Below are positions 24,887-39,988 of a DNA stretch of 64,000 nt, piece after piece. The notes under the pieces were generated by a model that saw nothing but the letters and a program-made list of their open reading frames with translations, ran no database searches and was not told where the DNA came from. Source of the DNA: Neurospora tetraspora (lineage: Eukaryota > Ascomycota > Sordariomycetes > Sordariales > Sordariaceae); NCBI RefSeq assembly GCF_033439725.1, contig NW_026944385.1, forward strand, positions 2,079,001 to 2,143,000. Reading direction: 5' to 3'. Made by a program: the position numbers and the translations under genes. Each line of letters opens with the position of its first letter. Position 1 is the first letter of the stretch.

Positions 24887-25726
24887 ACCCCCTATAGTAA
24901 ACCTTTACCCTGACAGCCCACGCCAGTCCGTAGCCCATATATGATACCTACATTTGAAACCCCTGTTTTTGCTGTAAAATTTCGTATTTCTAATGTATGT
25001 AATATTCTATAGCTATTCGAGCGCCCTTTTCTTTCTCGATCTGTTTAACTCAATCTACTTTAACGGTCGATTAATATTACGTAATTATACCCAGTTGTAT
25101 TGTAATATATATTTTTACATCGTATTTAATTGACGGTATATTGTATTGCTCCAAATTAATTGCCTATCGCTAATAGGCTTCGTATAGATGCTGCGCTGTT
25201 GTTATAAATTAATGGATTCGATTGCAACCTTTGTATTAAGCGCTTCGTTCAATTACGATATTTAGATTATCCCTAACCCGCTAAAGTTATTATCTCCCCT
25301 TGATACCTTCGATAAAGTACGCCGTTAGTTTACCGTTGTTTATCGTCGTTATTAGTTTAGTATCGTTATTCTATAGTCCTAAACGTATAAGATTAAGAAT
25401 AAAGAATATTCGATATATAGTATAGTTAACCGTTTTATTTATTAATATAATTATACTTCGTATCGTAAATAACCATCCGATAACCTATATAATAAACGCC
25501 TCTGTATATTTACGAAGATCGCTAGGGATTACTTATTTAAGGTAATAACTAATGCGATTGCGGCGGCTAGTTGGAAATAGATTATAATAGTTACTAAGAG
25601 TATATATAAAGGTTACCCGCTATCTAAGAACTTCCATAACTATCTTTTCTTACAGGAGAAGGTATTAATTCTAAATACTGAAGCGACCTTTTAAGTTAAT
25701 ACCCTATTCGAAAGAAGGGAATTTAC

Positions 25727-26106
25727 TGTGACGGCGCTGGCGGACTGGGTCTGGGTGCCATGTACGAAGGTGGTTTACGAGGGTGTTGGAATAAGATATA
25801 TAGAGGATTCTAGGTATAGTATAGTCTAGGGGATGCGAGCCCTTCAATTGGCTATATTAAGACTGACTATAGGGTAGATTCTAGTACGTATAGGGTTTAC
25901 TATGTAGGTAAAGGGGATACGAATAAATGGATTAATTAATAGCAACCCGTATATAGGTCCTGTTATCGTTTATATAATTAGGGTATTTATTCAAGTTTGT
26001 ACGCTTATACCTAATTCTCTTCCTCTTTTCTTTTCCCTATTTAAAATCTTCTATTATAAATAGAATCTTAACTTTACCTTCAACTTACCTATATTATACC
26101 CTTATA
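25727..26106 (+). repeat. 5' LTR of gypsy copy 1
   Basis: 380 bp, begins TGTGACGGCGCTGG. Its left third is almost undecayed while its partner at 32,809 is heavily mutated, and the differences are C-to-T or G-to-A. Confidence 0.9.
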
Positions 26107-29100
26107 TTATTTTAAATTAACCTAATAATTACTTAGGAAGGTTAAATCCTAAAACGAAATTAGAAAGATCCGTTATAAGAATTTAAAGGACCGAATATTT
26201 ATAATAATTATATAATAGTACGATTACATTAAATATATAATAATATTAATAGCCGTAAAAGTACCGAATAAACCAAAAATTATAACGACGATCGTTATAA
26301 CGAAGATATTTCTAATAATAAATATAATAATACTTTCTTTAGAAAGGAGGGTGAAAATAGCGACGGAGAAGGAGGCTTTAGTTTTTCTAATTCCGACCCT
26401 TTATAAGAAGAGGATACGGTTATTAAATCGAAGCTTAAGAAGAAGGTTGTTATTAACGACAAGAAGCCTACTTCTAAGTACTAAATTATTAATTTTATTA
26501 TTAAGGATAATACGTATAAGGCCGTACATTTTAATAAGGAGTATTATAACGGCTTCTACTCTAATAAAGAATACTTTTGCGGTAAATTTACAATTTTTCG
26601 TAAAAAATCCTTATATTATATATATTATTTATTTGAATAACCCGATAAAGAATTAGCCGAGGTAATCGTTAATATAAGAGAAGACGATAAAGAGCCTGAA
26701 CTATTTTTTAAATTATTTAATTAGTATATTACGACGGCGGTTGAAAATACGAAGACTTTCGACATTTATTTAATTAGGTACGAAGTTATTAACGATTTAA
26801 AGTAGAAAATAGAAGAATTCGTTGAATTATTTATCTGCGATTCCGTCCTTAATATTCCTTTTTAGATTTTATTCTCCTCTTTAAACCTCTTATTTTCCGG
26901 CTACTTAACTGAGGAAAAGTTCGCCGAATTATACTATAGAGACCTCTAGGCTATATTCTAAGAATTTAAATTACTATTTATTATAAATATAGTATAGAAA
27001 GAATTAATATTAGAATTGTATTGTTTCGTTTCCTATTTAAACGTTAAATTTAAAATTATTTATAATTGGGTCCCCGCTTTAGCTAATTATTATAATATTA
27101 TTATTTCTATTATAATTTAAAAATTAAAGGATTCCCTTATAGAAAAGGAAGATACTATTGAGGAATTAAAAGATTTTATCGCTAATTTAAGTATTAGTAA
27201 AAGAATAATTAAGAATAAGAATAAAGGAAAAGTTAAAGAAATAGTATTTTTTAATATCGAGAAGGATGCTAGCGAGGTTCTTTTTAAGGTTTTTACCCGC
27301 TTTTGAACTTTACCCTCCGAAATTGACTCTAATAATAGAAAACGTTCTAACTCCTATTATTATAATATTAAATAAACTAATCCTACTAAATATTATGATT
27401 AAAATAAGGAAGATAATATTCCCTTCGAAGCCTAATACGATTTAATTTAAAATAAATTCAAAATTAATGCCGATTATTATTTAACTAACTATAACAAGTT
27501 TCTATACGTTAAAAGTCGCTTAATTAATTATACTTATTATAATTTAATACTGTACTTACGTAAAATTTATCCGGATTAAATTAAAATTTACTTTGGTTTA
27601 ATAATTTATTTGTAATATTAATACTATAATTCTAATTAGGAAGAGAATACGCTCTAGAACTTTATTAAATTAAAAATAAAAAACAATAATAATTTCAATT
27701 TCTTTAAAAATAAATTTCTTCAGATAGTTAGCGAATATTAACATCCTAAGACCGAGTAGAAGCGTAAATTATTTTAACGCCTTCTAATTGAATATAAGAA
27801 ATAAATAGGCGCGAAGTATTACGATTCTACTATTTTCTTTAAATTTTACTATATAGATTGCTCCGGTTTTGAATAAATATTAAAGACTATCGCCGATAAG
27901 AATAAAATTACCTCTAAGACTGGTAAGAATAAAAATTTTAGTAGAAATAATGTGGGCTCTAGCTCTAATTCTGGTTTTACTCCTAAATTTACTAATAAAG
28001 GAAGCGGAGGCGCCGTTCGTTAAAATAGTAATTATAAAGAAACTATTCAATTATTTAACGAGGGTAAATACTTCTTTTATAAGGAGAAGGATTATACCAA
28101 ACACAATTATCCCGAGAAGGAACGTTTCGACTACGAATATTATAATTGTATTACTATTATCGTCGACTATTATTTAATTTACAAAAACGGAAGTAATTAA
28201 ATAGTTCTAATTATCCCGGCCGTTCTAATTACTAAGAAATAAAGAAATTAATTACCTTAAGTAAATTAAATTCCTTTTTAAGGAAAGTATCAGTTACAAA
28301 ATGATGGGAAAAAGATAAATAAAAATATAAAACAAAGGAAGGATTTAATTTAATACCCTTTTTAGGAGGGGAACCCTTACTTATTTAATATACTTTAATT
28401 AATAAAAGAATATCATTATTTATATTTAATATTTTAATTAATATAGGAATAAATAATTATTTATTTATTAATACTATCTTTATTAAAAAAGAAACAAAAC
28501 GATTACTAAGAGAATTTAGTAACGATTTTCTAGTTCGAAGAATTAGTAATTATTAAAGAAGAATAAATTAAAGTATTAAAAAAGTTATTAAAACTGCTTT
28601 GAAGATCTAAAATCCAACTACCCCGCCCGATTATTCTATCGTAATTAATATAGCCTACAATATTATTATTAGTCGTAAGTAGTTTAACCTTTACAATATT
28701 TAGGTAAATTATATAAATTATTATTTATTTTTTCCTTCCGAATAGAAACCTGATCCCAATTAATTAAAATATTTCGAAATTTAAAATATCGCCTCCAATA
28801 AAGTAAATTCTGTGTATTAGAAGGATATAAATTACTGCAATCAATTAATAGTTCGAAAAAATAAATAATAAATAAACGGAAAAAATAGCGGACGAACGGC
28901 TATTTATTTTGTAAATGGATATATTTTTACTAAATTTATTTTCGATAGTTAACTTTTTCCCAACTATTATAAAAAGGAATTCGACTTTAAAGTACGAAAT
29001 TAGTACAAACGCGAAGCCTACTAATATTAGAAGGATATTGAAAAACGTATCCTCGAATTAAAAGCCGCTTCTAATTAGGAATTTAAAGTTATATTAATTA

Positions 29101-32100
29101 TACTTAAGGATTTTAAATATACTTAAAATAAAAGTACTGGGGAATTAAGCTATATCCAACCATATTATTTTTTCTAAAACCCTACTACAATTTTTAAAAA
29201 GATTAACCCTTTAAATAAAATGAAATGCAATTTAACTAACTTTATTTACTTTATAATATTATTTTTAGAATCCGAATTATAACCCCGCTACCGAAAATAG
29301 CCTATCGACGGAAAATAAGGATTGGACGCCTAAGGTATTTACTAATTAAAATATAATAATATAAATTAATATAAATATTATTCTATTTAAATATATATAT
29401 TAAATGGAAACCTTTTTTTACAATCCGTTAAGAAGGATAATTAAATTACTTACTTAATAAATATCTTCGAAATTAATTAGTTTATTTAATAAAAGAAAAT
29501 CGCCGAAGACCCCGCCTAAGAACGCCTACCCTATAATAAAAAGGAATTCTGCAAAGAAACTATTCGAATAATTCCCCCTAAATACTATAACGAAATTAAA
29601 GTTTTTAATAAATATAATTCGAATACATTACCTAAATACTGATCGTATAATTATAAAATTAAATTCGATAAAAGCTATCGACTAAAAGAATTCGGTTATA
29701 GTCACTTATATGAAATATCTTTCAACGAATTAGAAATTATATAGAAATATATTATAGAAAATTTGTTGAAAGGATTTATAAAAGCGAATTTATCCCTTTA
29801 AGTTACGCTTATTCTATTTGTAAAGAAAATGGATAGTAATTTTCCTTTTTATATAAATTACTGGAAATTTAACGATATTACCTGTAAAGAATATTACTTA
29901 TTATTATTAATTAAAGAAATTTTTATTAAAATAATTAAAATATAATAATTTACCAAAATCGATATTTAATAAATATTCTACTATATTTATATAAAATTAA
30001 GAAATAAAGAATTAATTACGTTCTATACTAGTATAGGGGCATTTAAATATAAAGTATTACTATTTAATTTTATTAATAGCCCGGCTAATTTCTAAAGTTT
30101 TATTAATTCGGTCCCAAGTAAATATTTAGGCAATTTTTATATAATTTATATCGATAATATCTTTATTCATTCAGATACTTTAAAAAACTATTATTTTTAT
30201 ATTAAGAACGTTCTTTACTGATGAAAGGACATTAAGTTCTAAATTAATTTTAAAAAGTGCGAATGCTATATTACGACGATTAAATTCTTAAAATTTATTG
30301 TAGGACGAAACGGTATTTCTATCGATCCAAAAAAAAATAGAAGTTATTAAAAAATAGGCCGTACTATTTAATTTGAAACGGGTTTAACCTTTTTTAGGGT
30401 TTTGTAATTTCTACTAACAGTTTATTAAAAATTATAGTTACGTAGTACGCCCCCTTACGAATTTAATATAAAAAGGAAAAATATTTATATAAATTAATAA
30501 ATATTGAATTACTTTCGAAGAATTTAAAAGGCTATTCGTAAAAGCCCTACTATGAAGGTATTTCCGTTATAATATTAAAACGAAAGTAAAAATAAATACT
30601 AGCGATAGAATATTAGTGGGAATATCATTTTAATTATAGGAGAATATAAGAGAATAATACCCGGTTATTTTCTTTTTAAAAATTATATAGGGCGCCGAAT
30701 ATGATTACCCTATTTATAATAAAGAATTACTGGCTATTATTAGAGCCTTCTAAATATAACGACCCGAATTCGTTAACCTTTAATAAAATAAATTATTTAT
30801 AATTATTAGCGATTATTAAATATTTAAATATTTTAATACTAAGTGTTTCTTTAACTTTTGCTAGGTTAGATAAGTAGAATTCCTATTCTAATACTATTTT
30901 AAAACTATGTATCGGCCCGGTACGAAGAATATAGTAATAAATATATTTTTTCGTAAGTTTAAAGATTTTGAAACTTAGAAAAATAAAAAGGATGCGTACC
31001 GAACGATTTAAATATTTAAATTAGTAGAAGAAGATAGAACAGAAGTTTCTATTATTACTTCTATTATAACCGCTTTTAGCCCGCTGTTAGAAGAAATAAT
31101 CATAATTATAATTTTAAATATAAATAAATTAAGCCCTATTAAATTAGAAGGATATAAATTGGTAAATGTATTTATAAAAGCTAATTGCGAAGATAAATTT
31201 TTAAAAGAATATTATATTTACGTTTACGGTTTAGACCCCAATTTTATAAGATTAATTAACGGACTTTTAGTATATTAAAATCGCTTAATTGTTTCCGAAT
31301 TAAATAATTTACGAACCTATATTATTAATGAAGCCTATTTGATGTTAATTATAATATATTTAGGAGGAAATAAAACCCGAATAGTTTTTAAAATACAATA
31401 TTAGTAGCTACGTATAATTAACAGTATTAGTTATTTTATTAAGAATTATATAGTATATAAGGTTAGTAAAGTCCCTAAAAATAAGACGCTGGGTTTATTT
31501 TATCCGATTCCCTTATTAGCTCGGAAATAAACGTTTATTATTATAAATTTTAAGAAGATATTAAAAGATAAGTATAATTTCAATAATACGTTGGTAATAG
31601 TTAATTATTTATTAAAGTTATTTTGGGTTACCTTATATATAGAAAATATTATAGTTCGCAATATTATTCGAATATATTACGAGGGACTTTACCGGGTTTA
31701 TAGTATATTAGAGGAAGTAATTTTAAATAGGAGACTATAATTCACGTCCCTATTTATTAACGAAATATTAAAGTTAATTAGGATTAAGTAAAAATTAGTT
31801 ATTGCGGGATATAATTAGACGGCGGGCTAAATAGAAATAATAAACGCTTATATCGGTTAACGATTGTAATTGTTTATTAATTATTATTATGATAATTAAT
31901 TTAAGGCTATTCTTACTTTAAATATTATATAAAATAGTTTACTATAGGATAGCGTAGGCCTATTTCCTTACGAAATTATATTCGGATATTTAATAAACAT
32001 ATTTTTTGATTGGGAAGTTCGTGTTTAAAATTTAAATATACCGTGGATAGAGTAATTAATTCGGGAATAGGCCTAAGATTACGTTTAATATATTCGAAGG

Positions 32101-32808
32101 CATATTAAATACGCTAAAGAAATAATGTTAAAAATATAGGAATAATAAGCGGTATAGGCTAATAAAAAATAGAAGGAACCCGATTTCGAGTTAGGTAATA
32201 GAATTATTATTATTAAAAGGCTTTAATCTACGACGATTCAACTTAAGAATAAGTTTGATTTCCTTAATATTTATAATTATTATAAAGTTATTAAGAAAGT
32301 AGGGTATTCCTACCGTTTAGAATTATTAAAAAATTGAAAGGGTACCGACGTTTTCTATATAGATTATTTATAAAAATATAATAATAACCTACTCCCTAAA
32401 TAAGCGCTTAAATACCCCGGCCCGATTAATATAGACAAGGACGGTAATTTTAAGTAGGAGGTTAATAAAATTATAGTTTCTAAGGTAGTTAATGGAAAAC
32501 TCTTCTATTAGGCGGACTAGCGAGGTTAGGACCCTAATTTGAAATAGTATCCTGCTTTTAATTTTAAGTACGTATTGAAAGTACTTTAGAACTTTTATGA
32601 GATTAACCCGGATACCCCGGGCCCGCTCCAACGGTTAATAAATTAGTTTAATAAGAATATGGAATAGTATAACGACGATGAATACCCTGAAGCGGAAGGA
32701 TTAAAGCGTTTACGGTGTATTATAAGGAAGAAATAAATACGATTTATAACGTTTTATACGATTATTTAATAAAATTCACGGACGAATCTTTTATATAGGG
32801 GGAGGTAA

Positions 32809-33188
32809 TATAATAGTACTAGTAGATTGGGTTTAGGTGCTATATACGAAAGTAGTTTACGAAAGTATTAGAATAAAATATATAGAAGATTCTAAATATA
32901 GTATAATTTAGGGGATACGAGCCCTTTAATTAATTATATTAAGACTAGCTATAGGGTAGATCCTAATATATATAGGGTTTATTATATAGGTAAAGGGGAT
33001 ACGAGTAAAGGGATTAGTTAATAGTAACCTGTATATAGATTCTGCTATCGTTTATACGATTAGGGTATTTATTTAGGTTTGTACGCTTATATTTAATTCT
33101 CTTCCTCTTTTTTCTTCCTTATTTAAAATCTTCTATTATAAATAGAATCTTAGCTTTGCCTTCGACTTACTTATATTATACCCTTGTA
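32809..33188 (+). repeat. 3' LTR of gypsy copy 1
   Basis: 380 bp, begins TATAATAGTACT where the partner has TGTGACGGCGCT and ends CCCTTGTA. Followed by the target duplication TTTAC. Confidence 0.9.
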
Positions 33189-33193
33189 TTTAC

Positions 33194-34460
33194 TATCCGC
33201 TTTATTTATTCCGTTATTAAAGACCGCTACCTTAATTCCTTTATTACGTATAAGGACCTTTATAATATACGATTATAGTATAAGAAGGTAGCTTAAAAGG
33301 GGTATTAAAATATATAAATATTCGTAAGAGCTTTAGAGAATAATAATAAGGTCGTTTATTATTTTATCGAATAGGAAGACGAAGGTAAAATTATACTTTC
33401 TAGTATTATTTAGGTTTTTGAATGCTAACGTAAAATATAGAAGCGGTTCTTATTTTTTATTTCTATCGACGCGACGTATAAGATTAACCGTTATTACTTC
33501 CCCTTGGTATAGGGTATTGTTTTAATTTATAAAAAGACTTCTATACTTATATTTCAAGTTGCGATTAATAACGAAGGGAAAGTTAGATTTAGCTACTTCG
33601 CTATTCAAATTAAGTAAGTTACTAATATTCTAGGTATTCCTTTACTAAGTATTTTTATTATTAACGGCAATAAGTAGTTAATCAGTATATTTAGCCATAC
33701 TTTTCCTAATTATTAATTATAGCGCTATGTTTAGTATATTAATTATAACGTTATTGATTAAATTAAGAACAAGTAGAGGCGCTAAAGTAATAATTCTTTT
33801 AATAATAATAGTAACGACGACGATAATTCGTAACCTTCTAATAGCGATAGTAATAATAATTGTAATTCGAATTCGTCTAATTTAGAAAGTAGTAGCGACG
33901 AAAACGATAGGGGTATTAATATTGAAGACAATATTAACGCTTATAATTTTAAAGAGCTCTAACGCCTCTATCGACTAGTCCGTATAATAATTAGGACGGC
34001 CGCCGCCCTCCCTCTTCTCGTTTAAAACGAAATCGCTAATATATATATAGGGCTATTCTTTATATAGTAATATATAATTTATATTTTAACTGTTAATAAA
34101 TTCGAAAAAGTATACGAAATTCTTATTATAAAATTCGGGGAGTCAGCTACGCTTCGTCGTTAGGTATATCGAAGTTAAATAAGTGCCTAATAAGCGTTAT
34201 TAGGTTAATTATTATATAGCGAATAATTTTAATTATAATTAGAGAATTACCTCCCCTAACGAATTTAATAACGGTTTATTGAAATTATATGGCGTATTAA
34301 TATGCGGTAGCCTCTTTAACTTCTATTCGGCTTATTTATAATATATTAATAAGCGATACGAATTTTATAAAGTAACGAATAGTAAATCGTTTTTAAAAAT
34401 ATAAGTCAATTAGATTAATAGCGTATAGTTAGGCAATTACCCTCTAGAGCTCTTTTTATT
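33194..34460 (+). pseudogene. Decayed FAR1/Mutator-like transposase (part of the MULE)
   Basis: From 33,465 the plus strand reads I-D-A-T-Y-K-I-N-R-Y-x-F-P-L, then F-Q-V-A, I-Q-I-K, L-G-I-P-L-L-S and a degenerate H-I-N-Y-N-V-I-D stretch near 33,740. This is the catalytic core of FAR1/MULE transposases (DATYKxNRxxxPL...FQVA...LGIPxPxVxxTDRxKAL...WHINxNV). The second catalytic Asp is lost: the TDRD position reads NGNK. Many stops occur (TAG and TAA from Gln or Trp codons). About 33,780-33,950 is a Ser/Asn/Asp-rich linker. The reading presumably continues beyond gypsy copy 2 at 40,373. The N-terminal part should lie left of gypsy copy 1 (25,000-25,721) but I could not recognise it. Confidence 0.7.
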
Positions 34461-34839
34461 GCAAGGGCACAGTATGGGTAAGTCGAAGGCAAAACTAAGA
34501 TTCTATCTATAATAGAAGATTTTAAATAGGGAAAAGAAAAGAGGAAGAGAATTAAGTATAAGTGTATAGACCCAAATAAATACCCTAGTCGTACAAGCGA
34601 TAGCGGGACCTACATACGGGTCGCTATCAGCCAATCCCTTTACTCGCATCCCCTTTACCTATATAATAAACCCTATATAGGCTAAGATCTACCCTATAGC
34701 CGGTTTTAGTATAATTAATTAAAGGGTTCGTATCCCCTAAACCGTACTATACCTAGAATCTTCTATATATTTTATTCTAATACCCTCGTAAACTACCTTC
34801 GTATATAATACCTAGAGCTAATCTATTAACGCCGTTTTA
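34461..34839 (-). repeat. 3' LTR (left) of gypsy copy 2
   Basis: 379 bp; on the plus strand starts TGCAAGGGCACAG and ends GCCGTTTTA, followed by a pyrimidine tract (the polypurine tract of the minus strand). Confidence 0.88.
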
Positions 34840-37800
34840 TTCCCCCCCTTTATATAAAAGATTCGTTTATAGATTTTATTAAATAATTATATAGAACGTT
34901 ATAAATTATATTTATTTTTTCTTTATAATACGTTATAAACGCTTTAATCCTTCCGTTTCGGGGTATTTATTATTATTATACTATTTTATATCTTTATTAA
35001 ATTAATTTATTAATTGTCGGGGCGGGCGCGGGGTATCCGGGTTGGTTTCGTAAAAATTTTAAAATATTTTCAATACATATTTAAAATTAAAGGCGGAATA
35101 CTATTTTAAATTAAAATTTTAACTTTTTTAATTTATTTAGTAGAAGAGTTTTCTATTAACTACTTTGGAAATTATAGTTTTATTAACCTTTTATTCGAAA
35201 TTATTATGTTCGTCCGTATTAATTAGGCCGGGGTATTCGGGCGTTTATTTAGAGAGCGGGTTATTATTATATTTTTATAAATAATCTGTATAGAAAACGT
35301 CGGTACCTTATTAATTCTTTAGTAATTTCAAACAGTAGGAGTATTTTATTTTTTTTAAATAATTTTATAATAATTGTAGGTATTAGAGTAATTATATTCG
35401 GCGTCCTATATAATTTCTAAGAAAACTGTAATTAAGTATTATCCCCCTATATTTTTCTACAATTAAAATAATACTCCTGCTAATATTCTATTATTAATAT
35501 TTATTTTCATTTTCGTTTTAATATTATAATAAAAATATTTTAATAGCGGGGTTTCTATAAATAATTTTTTTTAATTCTTTGAAAGCGGTTTAATATTTAT
35601 TAATTTATATAAATACTTCTCCTTTTCGTATTAAATTCGTAAGGGGGCGCGCTATATAGCCGTAATTTTTAATAAATTTTCGGTAAAAATTACAAAACCC
35701 TAAGAAAGATTAGACCCCTTTTCAATTAAATAGTACGGCCTATTCTTTGATAATTTCTACTTTTCTCAGGTCCACGGAGATACCTTTTTATCCTATAATA
35801 AATCTTAAGAATTTAATCTTTATAATATAAAATTCGTACTTTTTAAAATTAATTTAGAGATTAGCGTCCTTTAATCGGCGAAAGATTTTCTTAATATAAA
35901 AGAAAAAGTTTTTTAAAGTATTTAAATAAATAAAAACATCATTAATATAAGCTGTATAAAAATCGCCTAAATATTCGCCTAAAATTAAATCAATAAAATT
36001 CTAAAATTTAGCGGGATTATTAATAAAATTAAACGGTAATACCTTATATTTAAATACCCCTATATTAATATAAAACGTAATTAATTGCTTATTTTCTAAT
36101 TTTATACGAATATAGTAAAATATTTATTAGATATTAATTTTTATAAACTATTAGATTTTAACTATTTTAACGAGGGTTTCTTTAATTAATAGCAACGGGT
36201 AATAATTTTTATAGGTAATAGCGTTAAGTTTCTAATAATTTATATAGAAACGAAAATCATTATTTATTTTCTTTACGAATAAAATAGGCGCGGCCTAAAG
36301 GGATAAATTTACTTCTATAAATCCTTTCGATAAATTTTCTAAAATATATTTCTGTATAATTTTTAATTCGTTAAAAGATATTTTATATAAGGGATTATAA
36401 TTGAATTCCTCTGGTCGATAGCTTTTATTAAATTCAATTTTATAATTATGTAATTAATATTCGGGTAATATATTCGAATTATATTTATTAAAAACCTTAA
36501 TTTCGTTATAGTATTTAGAGGGAACCGTTAAATAATTTTTTTATAAAATTCCCTCTTATTACGGGGTAGAAGTTTTTAGGCGGGGTCTTTAGTAATTGTC
36601 TTTTATTAAATAAATCGATTAATTTCGAAGATATTTATTAGGTAGGCGATTTAATTATTCTTCTTAATAGATCGTAAGAAAAAGTTTTTATTTAATATAT
36701 ATATTTAAATAGGATAATATTTATATTAACCTATACTGTTATATTTTAATTCATAAATATTTCAACTATTCGATTTTTATTTCCCGTTAATAAATCATTT
36801 TCGGTAATATGATTATAATTCGGGTTTTAAAAATAATATTATAAAGTAAATAAAAATAATTAAATTATATTCTATTTTATTTAGAAAGTTAATCTTTTTA
36901 AAAATTATAGTAGGGTTCTAGAAAAAATAATACGGTCAGGTATAATTTAATTCCCTAATATTTTTATTCCGGATATATTTAAAATCTTTAAGCGTAATTA
37001 ATATAATTTTAAATTCTTAATTAGAAGCGGCTTTTAATTTAAAAATATACTTTCAATATCCTTTTAATATTAGTAGGCTTTATATTTATATTAATTTTGT
37101 ATTTTAAAGTCGAATTCTTTTTTACGATAGTCGGAGAAAAGTTAGCCGTTAAAGATAAATTCCGTAGAAGTATATCCGTTTATAAAATAGGTAACTGTTC
37201 GTCTGCTATTTTTCTTTATTTATTCGTTATTTATTTTTTCCAATTATTAACCGATTATAGTAATTTATATCCTTTTGATAAATAGGGTTTACCCTATCGG
37301 GGGTAATATTTTGAACTTCGAGGTACTTTAATTAATTAGGATCCGGTTTCTATTCGGAGGGAAAAAATAAACGATAATTCGTATAATTTATTTAAATATT
37401 ATAGAAGTTAAGCTATTTACAACTAATAATAATATTAGAAGCTATATTAATTATAATAAAATAATTAGGCGGGGTAGTTCAATCTTGGATCTTTAAAGCG
37501 GCTTTAATAATTTCTTTAATACTTCAATTTATTTTTCCTTAATAGTTCCTAATTCTTCGAATTAGAAAATCGTTAGTAAATTCTATTAGTAATCGTTTCT
37601 TCAATTTTTTAATAAAGGCGGTATTAATAAATAAATAATTATTTACTCTTATATCGATTAAAATATTAGATATAGATAAAAATAATCTATTATTAATTAA
37701 AATATATTAAATAAGATTATCCTTCTAAGAAGGGTATTAAATCAAATTCTTCTTTTCCTTTATATTTCTATCTATCTTTTTTCTATTATTATATAACTGA

Positions 37801-39988
37801 TACCTCCCCTAGGAAGGAATTTAGTTTATTTAAGGTAATTAATTTCCTTATTCGTTAGCGGCTAGAGCGGCTAGGGTAATTAAAATTATTTAATTATTTC
37901 CGTTCTTGTAAGTTAGATAATAGTCGATAATAGCGGTAATATAATCGCGGCGCTCGCGGTCGAAATGTTCCTTTTTAGGATAATTATATTTAATATAACC
38001 TTTTTCTTTATAGAGAAAATATTTACTTTCGTTAAATAATCGAATAGTTTCTTTACAGTTACTACCTTAATAAATAGTTTTTCTACTTCCTTTATTAATA
38101 AATGTAGGAGCGGAATTAGAATTAGAATTAAAATTAAAACTTTTATTATTTTTATTAAAATTATTATTTTTATTAGTTTTAAAAGTAATTTTATTCTTAT
38201 TAGTAATAATCTTTAATATTTATCTAAAACCGGAGCAATCTATATAGTAAGATTTAAAGGAGATAGAAGAATCGTAGTATTTGGTGCTTATTTATTTCTT
38301 ATACTCAATTAAAAGGCGCTAAAATAATTTACGTTTCTACTTAATTTTAGAATGTTAATATTCGCTAACTATCTAAATAAATTTATTTTTAAAAAATCGA
38401 AATTATCGTTATTTTCTATTTTTAATTTAGTAAAATTCTAGAGTACGTTCTCCTCTTAGTTAGAGTTGTAATACTAACGCTATAAATAAATTATTAAATT
38501 AGAGTAAATTTTAATTTAATTTAAATAAGTTTCATATAAACATCATATTAAATTATACTAAGCGTAATTAATTAAACGATTCTTAATATATAGAAATTTA
38601 TTATAGTCGGTTGGATAATAATCGGCGTTAATTTCGAACTTGTTTTAGATTAAATTATATTAAACTTCGAAAGGGATATTATCTTCCTTCTCCTAATTGT
38701 AATATTTAATAGAGTCGGTTTATTTAGTACTACAATAATAGGAATTAAAGCGCTCTCCATTATTAGGGTTAATTTTAGGGGGTAGGATTAAAAAGTGGGT
38801 AGAAACCTTAAGAGGAGCTTCGCTAGCATCCTTCTTGATACTAGGAAGTACCGTTTCTTTAACCTTTCCTTTATTTTTATTTTTAATTATTCCTTTACTA
38901 ATATTTAAATTAATAATAAAAATTTTTAATCCCTTAATAGTATTTTCCTGTTTTATAAGGGAATCTTTTAATTATTAGACTATAGCGGGAATAGTAGCGC
39001 TATAACGGTCGGCTAAGGCGGGGACCTAATCGTAAATAATTTTAAATTTAATATTTAAGTAGGAAACAAAGTAATAAAATTCCAATACCTATTCCTTCTA
39101 TATTATATATATAACAAATAATAATTTGAATTTTCAGATTATAGCCTAGGGGTCTCTATAATATAATTCGGTAAATTTTTTTTTAATTAAATAGCCGGAA
39201 AATAGGAAGTTTAAGGAAGGGAATAAAATTTAAAAGGGGATATTGGGGACGGAATTGCAAATAAATAATTTAATAATTTCTTCTATTTTTTATTTTAAAT
39301 CGTTAGTAACTTCGTATTTGGTTAGGCGAATATTAAAGGCTTTCGTATTTTCAATTACCGTTATAATATATTAATCGAATAAATTAAAGGATAATTTAAA
39401 CTGTTCGTTATCCTTTCCTATATTAGCGACCGCTTTAGCTAATACTTCGTTCGGTTACTTTAATAAATAATATATATAATATAAGGATTTTTTACGAAGG
39501 ATTATAAATTTACTACGAGAGTATTCCTTATTAAGGTAGAGGCTATTATAGCGTTCCTTATTAAAATCTACGGCCTTATATATATTACTTTTAATAATAG
39601 AATTAATAATTTAATATTTAGGATTAAATTTCTTATTATTAATAACAATTTTCTTTTTAATTTTTAATTTAATAATTATATCCTCTTCTTATAAAGGGTC
39701 GGGATCGGAAAAGCTAGAGCCTCCTTTTCCATTACTATCTCCGCCCTCCTTTCCGAAGAAGGTATTATTACGTTCGTCGTTAGAAATATCCTCGTTATAA
39801 TGATCGTTATCGTAGTTTTCAATCTATTCAATACTTTTACAACTACTGGCGCTATTACGTATTTAGCGTAGTAATACTATCGTATAGTTATTATAAATGT
39901 TCGGTGTTTTAAATTCTTATAATAGATCTTTTTGGTTTCGTTTTAAGATTCAGTTTTCTTAGGTAATTATTAGGTTAATTTGAAATAA

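Larger units (their letters stand above)
25727..33188 (+). mobile_element. Ty3/gypsy chromovirus copy 1, full length, RIP-decayed, inserted in the MULE
   Basis: 7,462 bp with two 380-bp LTRs and the 5-bp duplication TTTAC at 25,722-25,726 and 33,189-33,193. A purine tract (AGGGGGAGG near 32,797) precedes the right LTR. Order on the plus strand: gag with a zinc-knuckle remnant near 28,065-28,110 (CX2CX4HX4C with Cys turned to Tyr), reverse transcriptase with Y-I-D-N from YIDD at 30,147-30,158, and RNase H around 30,590-30,900 (AEYDYPIYNKELLAIIRAF). Then come integrase at about 31,400-32,000, an integrase C-terminus, and a chromodomain ending in NPDTPGP near 32,600-32,625. Stops are scattered throughout, so it encodes nothing intact. 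All domains of a chromovirus are present, making this the reference for the shorter copy 2. Confidence 0.9.

Noticed and set aside
26351-28177. Short open frames in the second island as small genes
   Set aside because: They lie out of frame in decayed gag of gypsy copy 1, where the true frame shows the zinc-knuckle remnant.
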